From NCBI GenBank assembly GCA_017631035.1, contig JAGBUB010000009.1, positions 1 to 34,269 on the forward strand: DNA of 34,269 nt, in the 5' to 3' direction. Origin of the DNA: Alistipes sp. GTDB lineage: Bacteria > Bacteroidota > Bacteroidia > Bacteroidales > Rikenellaceae. The notes under the pieces are model-generated. The model was not told the origin of the DNA. It ran no database searches and was given only the letters and a program-made list of their open reading frames with translations. Every line of letters starts with the position of its first letter. Position 1 is the first letter of the stretch. The translations under genes were made by a program, and so were the position numbers. Shown here one piece after another: positions 16,501-23,149 of this stretch.

Positions 16501-16642
16501 TGACCATCAACATATTAGACTCGATATCGGGAAACAGGTCAATACCCAATCGCGACAGCGAGAATATACCCATAATGGCTACTGCCACGAAGACAATAAT
16601 CGAGGTTATGGGGTTATTGACCGATGTCTTATATATATTCAT
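13541..16642 (-). CDS. RND-family efflux pump, inner-membrane subunit (HAE1-like)
   Basis: A 1033-aa proton-driven transporter expelling drugs, bile-acid-like compounds or other amphiphiles through the TolC partner. The RND architecture is complete: N-terminal TM1 (ITSIIVFVAVAIMGIFSL), periplasmic porter region with PGASAEDIENNVTRPLE, TM2-6 with the TM4 motif SIAIGMVVDNAIVVLENI, a second periplasmic loop, and TM7-12 with GIVVNNGIVLVDYT in TM10. TM4 keeps only one Asp of the AcrB-type DD pair, and the TM10 Lys of AcrB is replaced by Asn. That resembles the SwrC-like branch rather than AcrB. It lies 31 bases after the fusion protein gene in the operon. Confidence 0.95.
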   Translation of the reverse strand: MNIYKTSVNNPITSIIVFVAVAIMGIFSLSRLGIDLFPDIESNMLMVMTSYPGASAEDIENNVTRPLENVLNGVDHLDNITSQSKENMSVVTLEFEYGYDLDILANDVRDKLDMLSTLPDGVSQPIIFKFSSDMIPVLMLGVTAEESMSGLYKILDDQIATPLARVSGVGTISIAGIPEREIQVYCDPNKLEAYGLSIEVISNAIAAVNRNTPAGSFDVGSNAYSLRVDHEFEDPSEMYDLVVGYRNGAPILLREVATIKDTVQERIQETYNNGEQGGMIIVQKKSGANAVAISREVKAYIEELKQTLPADVQLFTIMDTSDNIVSTVKSLRDTIITTFLLVMLVVFLFLGRWRATFIVIFTIPISLLAAVIYILATGETLNIITMSSLSIAIGMVVDNAIVVLENITTHIDRGAKPKQAAIFATKEVGISVIGGTLTTIAVFLPLTMVTGMAGVLFNSMGWMVTITLTVSTIAAITFTPVLCSMMMKKSPKKAWFQHHIDNVMERFNHFYGGILAWCVTHRKTIIIGSLALFAGVLGGLYPFIKSEFFPAQDNASLSVSIQLPAGTRQEITRDLSLEISDRFRKAFPEELEMVSVREGQADTDNIFGAMSENGTHIISMNLRFVEKTEREKGLTEIADEMRAILDEYTEIRTFNVTTGAGSMGGASSVDIELYGYDFDTSDALAEQVANIMRNVEGFTEVTISRNEYTPEYHVDFDLEKLARSGLDVTTASMYLRNRINGSVSSYYREDGDEYDIRVRYDKKFRESIEDIENITIYNPTGQGVKIRDIGTVKEASTPPTITRKNRDRYVTISGIVGTGYTLSDMVLQVQNELDKIKMPAGFSWLVGGSYEDMQETFTDMALLMVLMVILVFVIMASQFESLTYPFVIMFSLPFAVLGVAIGLAVTGTPLNIMSVLGVLMLIGIVVNNGIVLVDYTILCRERGMNIIDAVVTAGKSRLRPILMTTTTTVLGMIPMAVGNGVGAEMWNSLGMSVAWGLAFSTLITLILIPTLFAAFAVRGEKRRAKLALKQANN

Positions 16643-16673
16643 CGTTTGACTTTTTTACTCGTTTTACTACGGA

Positions 16674-17699
16674 CTACTTTACGCGCTCAACGGCGATACC
16701 ATTCTTAAGTGCTGACTGACCTGATACTACTACCTCGTCGCCATCAGCAACACCACTCAATACCTCGAACTTGTCATCCATACGGCGACCAAGCTCAACC
16801 TTCTGGTATGATACGCTGCCGTCGGCCTTCAATACATAGATAAAGCGGTCACCCGAACCCATCATCTTTACGATAGCACGATCGGGCACAACGATATTCT
16901 TGCGTGAACCATAGTTCATTGTTACGCGAGCATACATACCCGGCTTAATCTCCTCCTTGCCATTGGCAATGGTAAGCTCAACCTCGAAGGTACGAGTCTG
17001 AGGATCGATTGAGGGAGTAATGCGTGATACCTTACCCACGAACTTCTTCTCGGGAAGAGCATCAAACTCAACATCTACGTTCATACCCTTATTGATGTAT
17101 GAGTAGAGTGACTCCGAAACATTGATAAACACCTTCACGGGGTTAATCTTCTGCACAACGAAGATGGGCTGACCACCAACCATATCACCATTGTCGTAGT
17201 TACGAGCGGTAACAACGCCAGAGATGGGCGAGGTCAAAGTGGTGTTCTCCAACATATTCTCATAGGTTGACTTCGACACCTCGTAAGCGGTCTTCAGTGC
17301 CTCCCAGTTAGCCTTCGACTCGCCACCGAACTTATAGAGCTCGTCAGAACGCTCGAAGTTTGCCTTATTGTTCTCGTACTGAGCCTTGGCCTGAGCAAGA
17401 GCCGAGTTCTCCATCTCAGCCACACGCTGACCTGCGTGTACGTGATCACCAACATCTACCAACAGACGCGCGATACGACGGGGCTGCTGAGGAGTGATAT
17501 TATTTACGGCAAAACCCTCAACATTACCTGTGAAGATACTCTGCTGCTCAACATTCTGCAGATGTACAATCTCGGTAGTTACCTTAGGCTTCTCCTCGAC
17601 CAGAGTGGTCGTAGTGGCAGCCTGCTTCGACTGGCAAGCAACGCTTGCTACATAAACACCGCCAATGAGCAATGTTCTCAAGATTACATTCATTTTCAT
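16674..17699 (-). CDS. RND efflux periplasmic adaptor (membrane fusion) lipoprotein
   Basis: A 341-aa adaptor linking pump and outer-membrane channel. The N-terminus ends in the lipobox VASVAC, giving a lipid-anchored periplasmic protein. Domain order is: membrane-proximal strand EIVHLQNVEQQSIFTGNV, lipoyl half-motif RRIARLLVDVGDHVHAGQRV, a short alpha-hairpin (AKAQYENNKANFERSDELY), the second lipoyl half SPISGVVTARNYDNGDMV, then the beta-barrel domain (KVFINVSESLYSYIN) and PGMYARVTMNYG, with a C-terminal membrane-proximal domain ending NGIAVERVK. The short hairpin and the length are usual for Bacteroidetes. It follows the channel gene by 14 bases. Confidence 0.94.
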   Translation of the reverse strand: MKMNVILRTLLIGGVYVASVACQSKQAATTTTLVEEKPKVTTEIVHLQNVEQQSIFTGNVEGFAVNNITPQQPRRIARLLVDVGDHVHAGQRVAEMENSALAQAKAQYENNKANFERSDELYKFGGESKANWEALKTAYEVSKSTYENMLENTTLTSPISGVVTARNYDNGDMVGGQPIFVVQKINPVKVFINVSESLYSYINKGMNVDVEFDALPEKKFVGKVSRITPSIDPQTRTFEVELTIANGKEEIKPGMYARVTMNYGSRKNIVVPDRAIVKMMGSGDRFIYVLKADGSVSYQKVELGRRMDDKFEVLSGVADGDEVVVSGQSALKNGIAVERVK

Positions 17700-17713
17700 A
17701 TTCGTGTCTGTTT

Positions 17714-19063
17714 TTAGTTTTCCTCTGAATTGTTTGTGTAAGTGTCACCCGAGAGCTTCTCCAACGACACCTGATTAATCAAATAGTTATAGATAGCGTT
17801 CGAACGTGACAACTCAGCCTGAGTATATGCCAACTGTGAGTTATCGATCTCCACCAACGTACCGCTACCAACCTCGTAACGCTTAACGGCAATTTCGTAA
17901 CCGCGCTTAGCCTGCGAGATGGTCTGCGACAAGGCGTGATACTGCTTCAGGCTGGTCTGCATATTGCTGTAGTACGACATAGCGGCTGTACGCAACTGAC
18001 GCTCGGTATCCTCGCGCTGCAACTGCAACTTGGTGATATCAATCTTCGACTGGTTGATAGCCGCACGACGCTTGCCACCCGAGAAGATGGGGACGTTAAG
18101 GCTGAAGGCAGCAGTAGAAGAGCCCATCCATTTAAAGTTTGAAATCTTCATTGTCTCGTCCATCGCAGTCCACTGGTAGTTAATCGTACCGGCCAATGAG
18201 GGGAGGTTAGCTGCACGCTGAATCTTGAGATTCTGCATAAGCATACGCTCCTGAATATCCAACTGCTTCATTGTACTATTGTTAATCAATGAGTTCTGTG
18301 TATCAATCTGCGATGTGAGGCTATCCTCATAGCTAGCCAATGTGCCCACGCAGTCGATAGGACGCTCCAAATCAAGACCAAGCAACGCCTTCAACTGCCA
18401 CAAAGCAAGCATAATAGAGTTCTCGGCGCTGAATACGTTGGGCTCGGCATTTGCCACGCTCACCTGCGACTGGATGAAGTCGTACTCCGACACCTGGCCT
18501 ACAGAGTAGCGCTTCTCAACAATCTTATGGTTGGTCACGGCGTTATCGTACACACGCTTATACACCTCGTAAGAGTCCTTTGCCAACAACACCTGATAGA
18601 AGGCCTTCGACACCTGCTCGATCATATCGATGCGTGACGAGCGAGCCTGCTCAACGGCCAACTCAACATCCATAGCCGAGAGTTTGAGCGACTTCCACAA
18701 CTGTGCGTTAATCAACGACATAGCAGCTGAAAATCCGCCAGTCATAGTATTGGTAGTACCCATCTTAACGGTCTGTCCCATAATGTGGAACGAGGGCTTC
18801 GCGATATAGCGCTGATATGACGCTGAGGCCGAAATCTCGGGCCACAACGCTGCGTAAGTACCCTTCTTGGCGTACTTCTTAGCTTCGATAGTCTGGTCGG
18901 CAATCTGAACCGTAGGACTCTCGCTTAGGGCAATCTTCAATGCATCGTCGAGCGTAAGCATCAACGTGGACTGTGTAGCTCCTGCTGTCTCCTGTGCCAT
19001 TGCAGGCACCACTGTAGCGCACACAAGCGTTACTAGTGTAAAAAAGAGATTCTTCAGTTTCAT
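17714..19063 (-). CDS. TolC-family outer-membrane efflux channel
   Basis: A 449-aa trimeric outer-membrane channel. Signal peptide MKLKNLFFTLVTLVCATVVPAMAQ. The two repeated OEP halves are visible: LTLDDALKIALSESPTVQIA with a helical stretch, and VKRYEVGSGTLVEIDNSQLAYTQAE with LNVPIFSGGKRRAAINQS before it. These are typical for TolC/OprM proteins. A longer frame starts at a TTG at 19081, but ATG 19063 gives the proper signal peptide. It lies 55 bases downstream of tetR and 14 bases upstream of the adaptor gene. Confidence 0.94.
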   Translation of the reverse strand: MKLKNLFFTLVTLVCATVVPAMAQETAGATQSTLMLTLDDALKIALSESPTVQIADQTIEAKKYAKKGTYAALWPEISASASYQRYIAKPSFHIMGQTVKMGTTNTMTGGFSAAMSLINAQLWKSLKLSAMDVELAVEQARSSRIDMIEQVSKAFYQVLLAKDSYEVYKRVYDNAVTNHKIVEKRYSVGQVSEYDFIQSQVSVANAEPNVFSAENSIMLALWQLKALLGLDLERPIDCVGTLASYEDSLTSQIDTQNSLINNSTMKQLDIQERMLMQNLKIQRAANLPSLAGTINYQWTAMDETMKISNFKWMGSSTAAFSLNVPIFSGGKRRAAINQSKIDITKLQLQREDTERQLRTAAMSYYSNMQTSLKQYHALSQTISQAKRGYEIAVKRYEVGSGTLVEIDNSQLAYTQAELSRSNAIYNYLINQVSLEKLSGDTYTNNSEEN

Positions 19064-19118
19064 ACAATTAAATTTTAGCAATAATTAAGTTTATTTTTTC
19101 TTTCATTCTTTCCATATC

Positions 19119-19796
19119 CTACTCCACCTTGTCGTGGCCCTGCTTTGCCAACTCGCGACGCTCGGCAAGTGTGAGCGGTCGGGGGCTTCGGGCAAGGATG
19201 TCGTCTATAATCTTGCGACCCTTCTCCGAGGCTATGCCACGTAGGAAATTGATTAGCATCGCCGAAAGCGCCTCCTCACGGGTAATCTCCTCGGGTATTA
19301 CCGTCGAGTTATCGTAGAGCAATGTCTGCATCGTATTGAAGAACAGGCGTGTCATAAGCTCCACATCGACCGAAGGCTCCAACTCGCCATTCTCCATCGA
19401 GTAGTCCAACACGCACTTCAATCCAGCAAAACTCTGCTCAATGTGGCAGCAGCTCAATCGCTCGTGGATTACGGGGTAGAACTTTTTAAGGTTAATTGTC
19501 ATTCGCTTATCCACCTCCAGCATCACGCCGCCGTTAAGCAATGCGTATGTGCAGGCAAGCAACTGCTCAATTCCCGTGTCGTAGCGCCCGAGCGTTGAGA
19601 GTATCTCCTTGGCGCGTTGCTCCGAATGGTACTTCACGCTCTCGAAGATCAGCTCCTCCTTATCGCCGAACATTTCATAGAGCGTGCGCTTCGACATTCC
19701 AAGCGACTGGGCCACATCGTCCATACGAACCGACTTAACTCCCAGAGTCTGAACCATTTGAGCAACATGTGCTATTACTTTTTCCCTTTGAGTCAT
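19119..19796 (-). CDS. TetR/AcrR-family transcriptional regulator
   Basis: A 225-aa regulator leading the efflux operon. The N-terminal helix-turn-helix is clear (VRMDDVAQSLGMSKRTLYEMFGDKEEL, about residues 23-49). A helical ligand-binding domain follows, containing a Cys pair in LSCCHIEQSF and the dimer region MTRLFFNTMQTLLYDN. Unlike the common divergent arrangement, it is co-directional and first in the transcription unit, so it probably controls its own synthesis together with the pump. An inverted repeat within the promoter (19833-19859) is a candidate operator. The inducing ligand is unknown. Confidence 0.93.
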   Translation of the reverse strand: MTQREKVIAHVAQMVQTLGVKSVRMDDVAQSLGMSKRTLYEMFGDKEELIFESVKYHSEQRAKEILSTLGRYDTGIEQLLACTYALLNGGVMLEVDKRMTINLKKFYPVIHERLSCCHIEQSFAGLKCVLDYSMENGELEPSVDVELMTRLFFNTMQTLLYDNSTVIPEEITREEALSAMLINFLRGIASEKGRKIIDDILARSPRPLTLAERRELAKQGHDKVE

Positions 19797-19818
19797 CTTT
19801 TTGTCTTTATTTCCAAGG

Positions 19819-19849
19819 CAAATATACGCACAGAAAACTAAAAAACAAA
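19819..19849 (-). promoter_or_regulatory. Promoter of the tetR-efflux operon
   Basis: The minus strand reads TTTG (19846-19849), 19 bases, TATATTTG (19819-19826). The leader to the ATG at 19796 is about 16-20 bases. Confidence 0.75.
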
Positions 19850-19867
19850 AAAAGTTTTCAAGTTTTC
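19833..19867. promoter_or_regulatory. Candidate TetR operator overlapping the promoter
   Basis: GAAAACT (19833-19839) is the reverse complement of AGTTTTC (19853-19859), with a 13-base A-rich spacer. A second AGTTTTC follows at 19861-19867. The inverted repeat covers the space between the -7 and -33 boxes and the -33 box itself, as expected for autorepression. The sequence is simple, so chance is possible. Confidence 0.4.
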
Positions 19868-20185
19868 GCGTTTTGTGCGTTTTTTTTATCCAAAATGACC
19901 AAAACCGAACATTGTCCTAGGATGGAGTTGCAAATATATAAAATCGCATTTTATCGGCGTGACATTATTGTACATACAATTAAACCAAAAGTATCAGCGC
20001 TCCTCGAAAATGCACATATAGTCCAAAATATAGCACTTGCCAGCATCCACCGATTCTATTGATATACGTCCAAATCCGCTCTTTTATAACATATATAAAC
20101 CGCAAATTCACTTAAAAAATTGACCTCGCAGGTATTTTTAACGAAAAATATATTAATTTCACACATCAGAAACAAAACTATAACA

Positions 20186-20623
20186 ATGATTGAGCCTGTT
20201 ACCCACTACGATGAGCAACTCATCGCCTCAATACGCTCGTTGCTAGGCCAACTGACACAGCAGACAATAATCTTTGGCGAGCAGGAGTTGCGAGGTCTGC
20301 TGGCCAACGACGCCTCACATCTATTTATTATGCGCGAGCAGGAAGAGGTGGTTGGAATGCTTACCCTGGCCACATATCTCTCCCCAACGGGTCGCAAGGC
20401 GTGGGTAGAGGATGTGGTGGTCGATAGCGCCTACCGCTCACGTGGATATGGCCGAGCGCTTATCAGCCACGCCATACGCTACTGCGAAGAGACTCTCTCG
20501 CCCTGCACACTAATGCTCACCTCGAACCCACAGCGAGAGGCTGCCAATGCCCTCTACCGCACAAGTGGCTTTGAGCAGAAGATAACAAACGTATATAAAT
20601 TAAACTGCCCCGATAATGAATAG
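20186..20623 (+). CDS. GNAT-family N-acetyltransferase
   Basis: A 145-aa single-domain acetyltransferase. The acetyl-CoA motif is VEDVVVDSAYRSRGYGRALI (RSRGYG loop). The C-terminal NPQREAANALYRTSGFEQ is the conserved alpha4-beta7 region. A longer frame opens at 20120, but ATG 20186 (MIEPVTHYDEQLIASI) begins the domain properly, and the upstream residues come from AT-rich leader. It is the first gene of a tight plus-strand operon, and its last 8 bases overlap the start of the next gene (ATGAATAG). The substrate is unknown. Confidence 0.9.
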   Translation: MIEPVTHYDEQLIASIRSLLGQLTQQTIIFGEQELRGLLANDASHLFIMREQEEVVGMLTLATYLSPTGRKAWVEDVVVDSAYRSRGYGRALISHAIRYCEETLSPCTLMLTSNPQREAANALYRTSGFEQKITNVYKLNCPDNE

Positions 20624-21524
20624 AAAGACATTTCTGAAGACAACAGCCGCCTCGATGCTTGCCGTGGGCGCTGAGGGCGTACACGCCAAGATATTCGATA
20701 CCACTACACCCACAATCAACGGCCTCAAAGTGCGCTTCCTGGGCACTGGCGCTGCCGACTGGAAGGGCAAGGATGCGAGAGGCGAGCACCGCCGTTTGTC
20801 GAGCATCGTGATGGACGACAAAATATTCATCGACCTCACGGCCGAGAACCTGGAGATGATTCCCTCGTCATCTCGCCCCGACACAATTTTCTACACCCAC
20901 TCACACGGCGACCACTACCACCCTGCCTCGGCTCTGCGTGCAGGCATAAAGCGAGTATTCCTCAGTCAGACGTGGTACGACATTGCCAAGACAGACTTCC
21001 AGCGTGCAGCCAAGGAGTTGCAGTTGGCTATGCCCGAGATTATACCTGTGTATGTAGGCCAAAAGGTGGTGTTGGGTGAGATTGAGATCACACCCCTGCC
21101 CGCAAGCCACGCTACGGGTTATATGTTCGAGCAGACGCTGATGTATCTTGTCGAGAAGCAGGGCGTACGTCTTATATATGCCACCGACACGGGCGGTATT
21201 CCTGCCGTTGCAGCACGTCTGGCGGGTATCGACGCCCACGATGCGGCAGGCAAACCCATCACCGCACTTATTATGGAGGCCACGATGGGCATTGGCTACG
21301 ACGACGATTTCCGCTCCTACACCCACACCAGCGTGGCGGGTGTCGAGCGCATAGTACGCATATTGGAGAAGACCAAGCGCTACACCCCTGCCCAAGGTCA
21401 GCCCGTATATCTTACACATATGGCACGCACACTGCACGGCACACAGGCCGAGCTGGATAGAGATCTACCCCACCCCTTGCGTGCGGCACGCGATGGCGAG
21501 GAGGTGATTTTTACAACTAAATAG
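20616..21524 (+). CDS. Exported metallo-beta-lactamase-fold hydrolase
   Basis: A 302-aa protein. The N-terminus MNRKTFLKTTAASMLAVGAEG looks like a weak signal (one Arg, hydrophobic AASMLAVGA), so export is likely but not certain. The MBL fold begins LKVRFLGTGAADWKG, as in PhnP/RNase Z-like members. The metal site is FYTHSHGDHYHPA (HxHxDH), followed by PLPASHATGYM (third His), LIYATDTGGIP (bridging Asp) and VYLTHMARTLHG. The LGTGAADW opening suggests the phosphodiesterase/lactonase-like branch rather than beta-lactamases. It overlaps the GNAT gene by 8 bases and is 5 bases before the C26 lipoprotein gene. Confidence 0.88.
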   Translation: MNRKTFLKTTAASMLAVGAEGVHAKIFDTTTPTINGLKVRFLGTGAADWKGKDARGEHRRLSSIVMDDKIFIDLTAENLEMIPSSSRPDTIFYTHSHGDHYHPASALRAGIKRVFLSQTWYDIAKTDFQRAAKELQLAMPEIIPVYVGQKVVLGEIEITPLPASHATGYMFEQTLMYLVEKQGVRLIYATDTGGIPAVAARLAGIDAHDAAGKPITALIMEATMGIGYDDDFRSYTHTSVAGVERIVRILEKTKRYTPAQGQPVYLTHMARTLHGTQAELDRDLPHPLRAARDGEEVIFTTK

Positions 21525-21529
21525 ATATT

Positions 21530-22489
21530 ATGAAACGATACTTACTAAGCATATTTTTACTCTGCCTTGTGGCCATAAGCGGCTGCACGGTGGATAACAG
21601 ACCAGTGATTGGCATTGCTTGGCGCGAGGGTCTTACGGGGAGTTCATATATGGGCACATACCTCGCCCTTGAGGCCATCGGTGCACGCCCCGTGTTACTT
21701 GGTCAGGTGCAGTCATCGGCATTGACATATGCGGACTCAAAGATTGCACCCGAACATATCGACTCGCTCGATTTTCTGCTCCTTGCCGATGCCGAGCGTG
21801 TAAAAGAGGGCTCGTTCCTTGCGTCGAATGCCGAGGAAGTGATGCGTGGTATTGATGCCGTGGTGATGACGGGCGGTGAGGACATCAGCCCCACGCTCTA
21901 CCGCAACCCACAGCCGTGGCACGGCATTGAGGCCGAGCGCGACTACAACCCCACACGCGATGTGAGCGACTATTTGCTACTGCAATACTGCATCGAAAAC
22001 GATATTCCCACACTCTGCATCTGTCGTGGTGCACAGATGTTGGCCGTGGTGTCGGGCGCAGAACTTATTCAGGATATTCCCACTTACTATGCTAAAGAGG
22101 GTGCTGTGTATAGCCACACACACCGCTACGACAAGTCAAACCCCGATGCCGAGCACGACTACGTTAGCCACGATGTGGTAGTTACCGCCAAAAACTCGCT
22201 GCTGCACAAAGCTGTGGGTACGCTCACAATCGAGAAGTGCCCTTCGTGGCACCATCAGGCCATCGGTTCGCTCGAAGGCACCAACGCCATCGTAACGGCA
22301 ACGACCACGACCAATGGCATTGAGATAGTGGAGGCTCTGGAGCGCACCGACACTCGATTCGTCATAGGAGTTCAGTATCATCCCGAGGTAGTTCTATACA
22401 AGCAGGATAAGGGCGAAGAGAATCTTTCTCGCTTTATGTCGCGCGATGAGGCACTACTCTATTTCCAGGCACTAAAAGAGGCCATATAA
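21530..22489 (+). CDS. Lipoprotein of the gamma-glutamyl-gamma-aminobutyrate hydrolase / peptidase C26 family
   Basis: A 319-aa class I glutamine-amidotransferase-like hydrolase. MKRYLLSIFLLCLVAISGC carries a lipobox (ISGC), so the enzyme is lipid-anchored outside the cytoplasm, unlike the usual cytoplasmic PuuD. Family marks are VVMTGGEDISPTLYRN, nucleophile elbow LCICRGAQMLAV (Cys in CRG) and catalytic His-Glu in GVQYHPEVV. It also has EKCPSWHHQAIGSL. It probably cleaves gamma-glutamyl amides or peptides in the periplasm (inference). It starts 5 bases after the MBL gene stop and is followed within 1 base by the UDG-like gene. Confidence 0.9.
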   Translation: MKRYLLSIFLLCLVAISGCTVDNRPVIGIAWREGLTGSSYMGTYLALEAIGARPVLLGQVQSSALTYADSKIAPEHIDSLDFLLLADAERVKEGSFLASNAEEVMRGIDAVVMTGGEDISPTLYRNPQPWHGIEAERDYNPTRDVSDYLLLQYCIENDIPTLCICRGAQMLAVVSGAELIQDIPTYYAKEGAVYSHTHRYDKSNPDAEHDYVSHDVVVTAKNSLLHKAVGTLTIEKCPSWHHQAIGSLEGTNAIVTATTTTNGIEIVEALERTDTRFVIGVQYHPEVVLYKQDKGEENLSRFMSRDEALLYFQALKEAI

Positions 22490-22490
22490 G

Positions 22491-23072
22491 ATGAATATCC
22501 CCACCGAAAGCCACCCCTTAAAGCCCTTTCTACCCGAGGGGGCACGACTACTTATGCTCGGCAGCTTCCCGCCCAAGCGTGAGCGGTGGTCGATGGAATT
22601 CTTCTATCCCAACTGGATAAACGATATGTGGCGCATATGGGGTTATATATTCTTCGGCGACAAGCATCACTTCGAGATAAAGGGCGAAAAACGATTTGAT
22701 AGCGAGCGTATCATAGCGTTCTGCCACGAGCATGGCATTGCGCTCTACGATACAGCCTGCGAGGTGCGTCGCCTGCAAGACAACGCCTCGGATAAGTTTT
22801 TGGAGGTTGTACGCCCCACCGACATCGAGGCGCTACTGAACGCCCTGCCCCACTGCCAGGCCATCATAACCACGGGCGAGAAGGCTACCGACACTCTTGT
22901 CGAACAGTTTGCCTGCCCAAAGCCCAAGGTGGGCGAGAGAGTAGAGATAACCGTTGGCGGCCGCACCCTGCACTTCTGGCGTATGCCCTCCTCTTCACGC
23001 GCTTATCCCCTATCGCTGGAGCGTAAGGCCGAGGCATACAAGAAGATGCTGCTCGCAGAAGGAGTTTTATAA
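22491..23072 (+). CDS. Uracil-DNA-glycosylase-family protein
   Basis: A 193-aa cytoplasmic protein of the UDG superfamily. LLMLGSFPPKRERWSMEFFY corresponds to the family's motif 1 (GSxPP), followed by NWINDMWRIWGYIFFGDKHH. Later AIITTGEKATDTLVEQF gives the central strand-helix, and WRMPSSSRAYPLSLERK is the C-terminal motif 2 loop (MPSSS). It would excise uracil or other damaged bases, though many members of this MUG-like branch are uncharacterised. It is the last gene of the operon and ends just before the hairpin at 23077-23108. Confidence 0.85.
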   Translation: MNIPTESHPLKPFLPEGARLLMLGSFPPKRERWSMEFFYPNWINDMWRIWGYIFFGDKHHFEIKGEKRFDSERIIAFCHEHGIALYDTACEVRRLQDNASDKFLEVVRPTDIEALLNALPHCQAIITTGEKATDTLVEQFACPKPKVGERVEITVGGRTLHFWRMPSSSRAYPLSLERKAEAYKKMLLAEGVL

Positions 23073-23076
23073 AAAA

Positions 23077-23108
23077 AGAGGGCGCGCAACTAACGTGCGA
23101 CACCCTCT
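23077..23108 (-). terminator. Terminator between convergent UDG-like and outer-membrane barrel genes
   Basis: AGAGGG (23077-23082) pairs with CCCTCT (23103-23108), with an inner CGCA/TGCG helix. On the minus strand a run of seven T's follows, so it ends the outer-membrane barrel transcript; on the plus strand the tail is poor. Confidence 0.75.
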
Positions 23109-23149
23109 CTCAACAGTAAGTGCTTATGGTAATAGTTGAGTTGTATGCT

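Larger units (their letters stand above)
19797..20185. other. 389-base divergent intergenic region between tetR and the GNAT gene
   Basis: AT-rich DNA without a credible gene. Besides the tetR promoter it contains two palindromes close together. ATAAAATCGCATTTTAT (19938-19954) has 7-bp arms and a CGC centre. ATTGTACATACAAT (19967-19980) has 6-bp arms and a CA centre. CAAATATA at 19931-19938 is a minus-strand -7 box with no clear -33 partner. No convincing promoter was found for the rightward GNAT gene. Confidence 0.6.

Noticed and set aside
19769-20062. 97-codon plus-strand frame upstream of the second GNAT gene
   Set aside because: AT-rich, begins inside tetR on the other strand, and contains promoter elements and palindromes; no protein-like composition.
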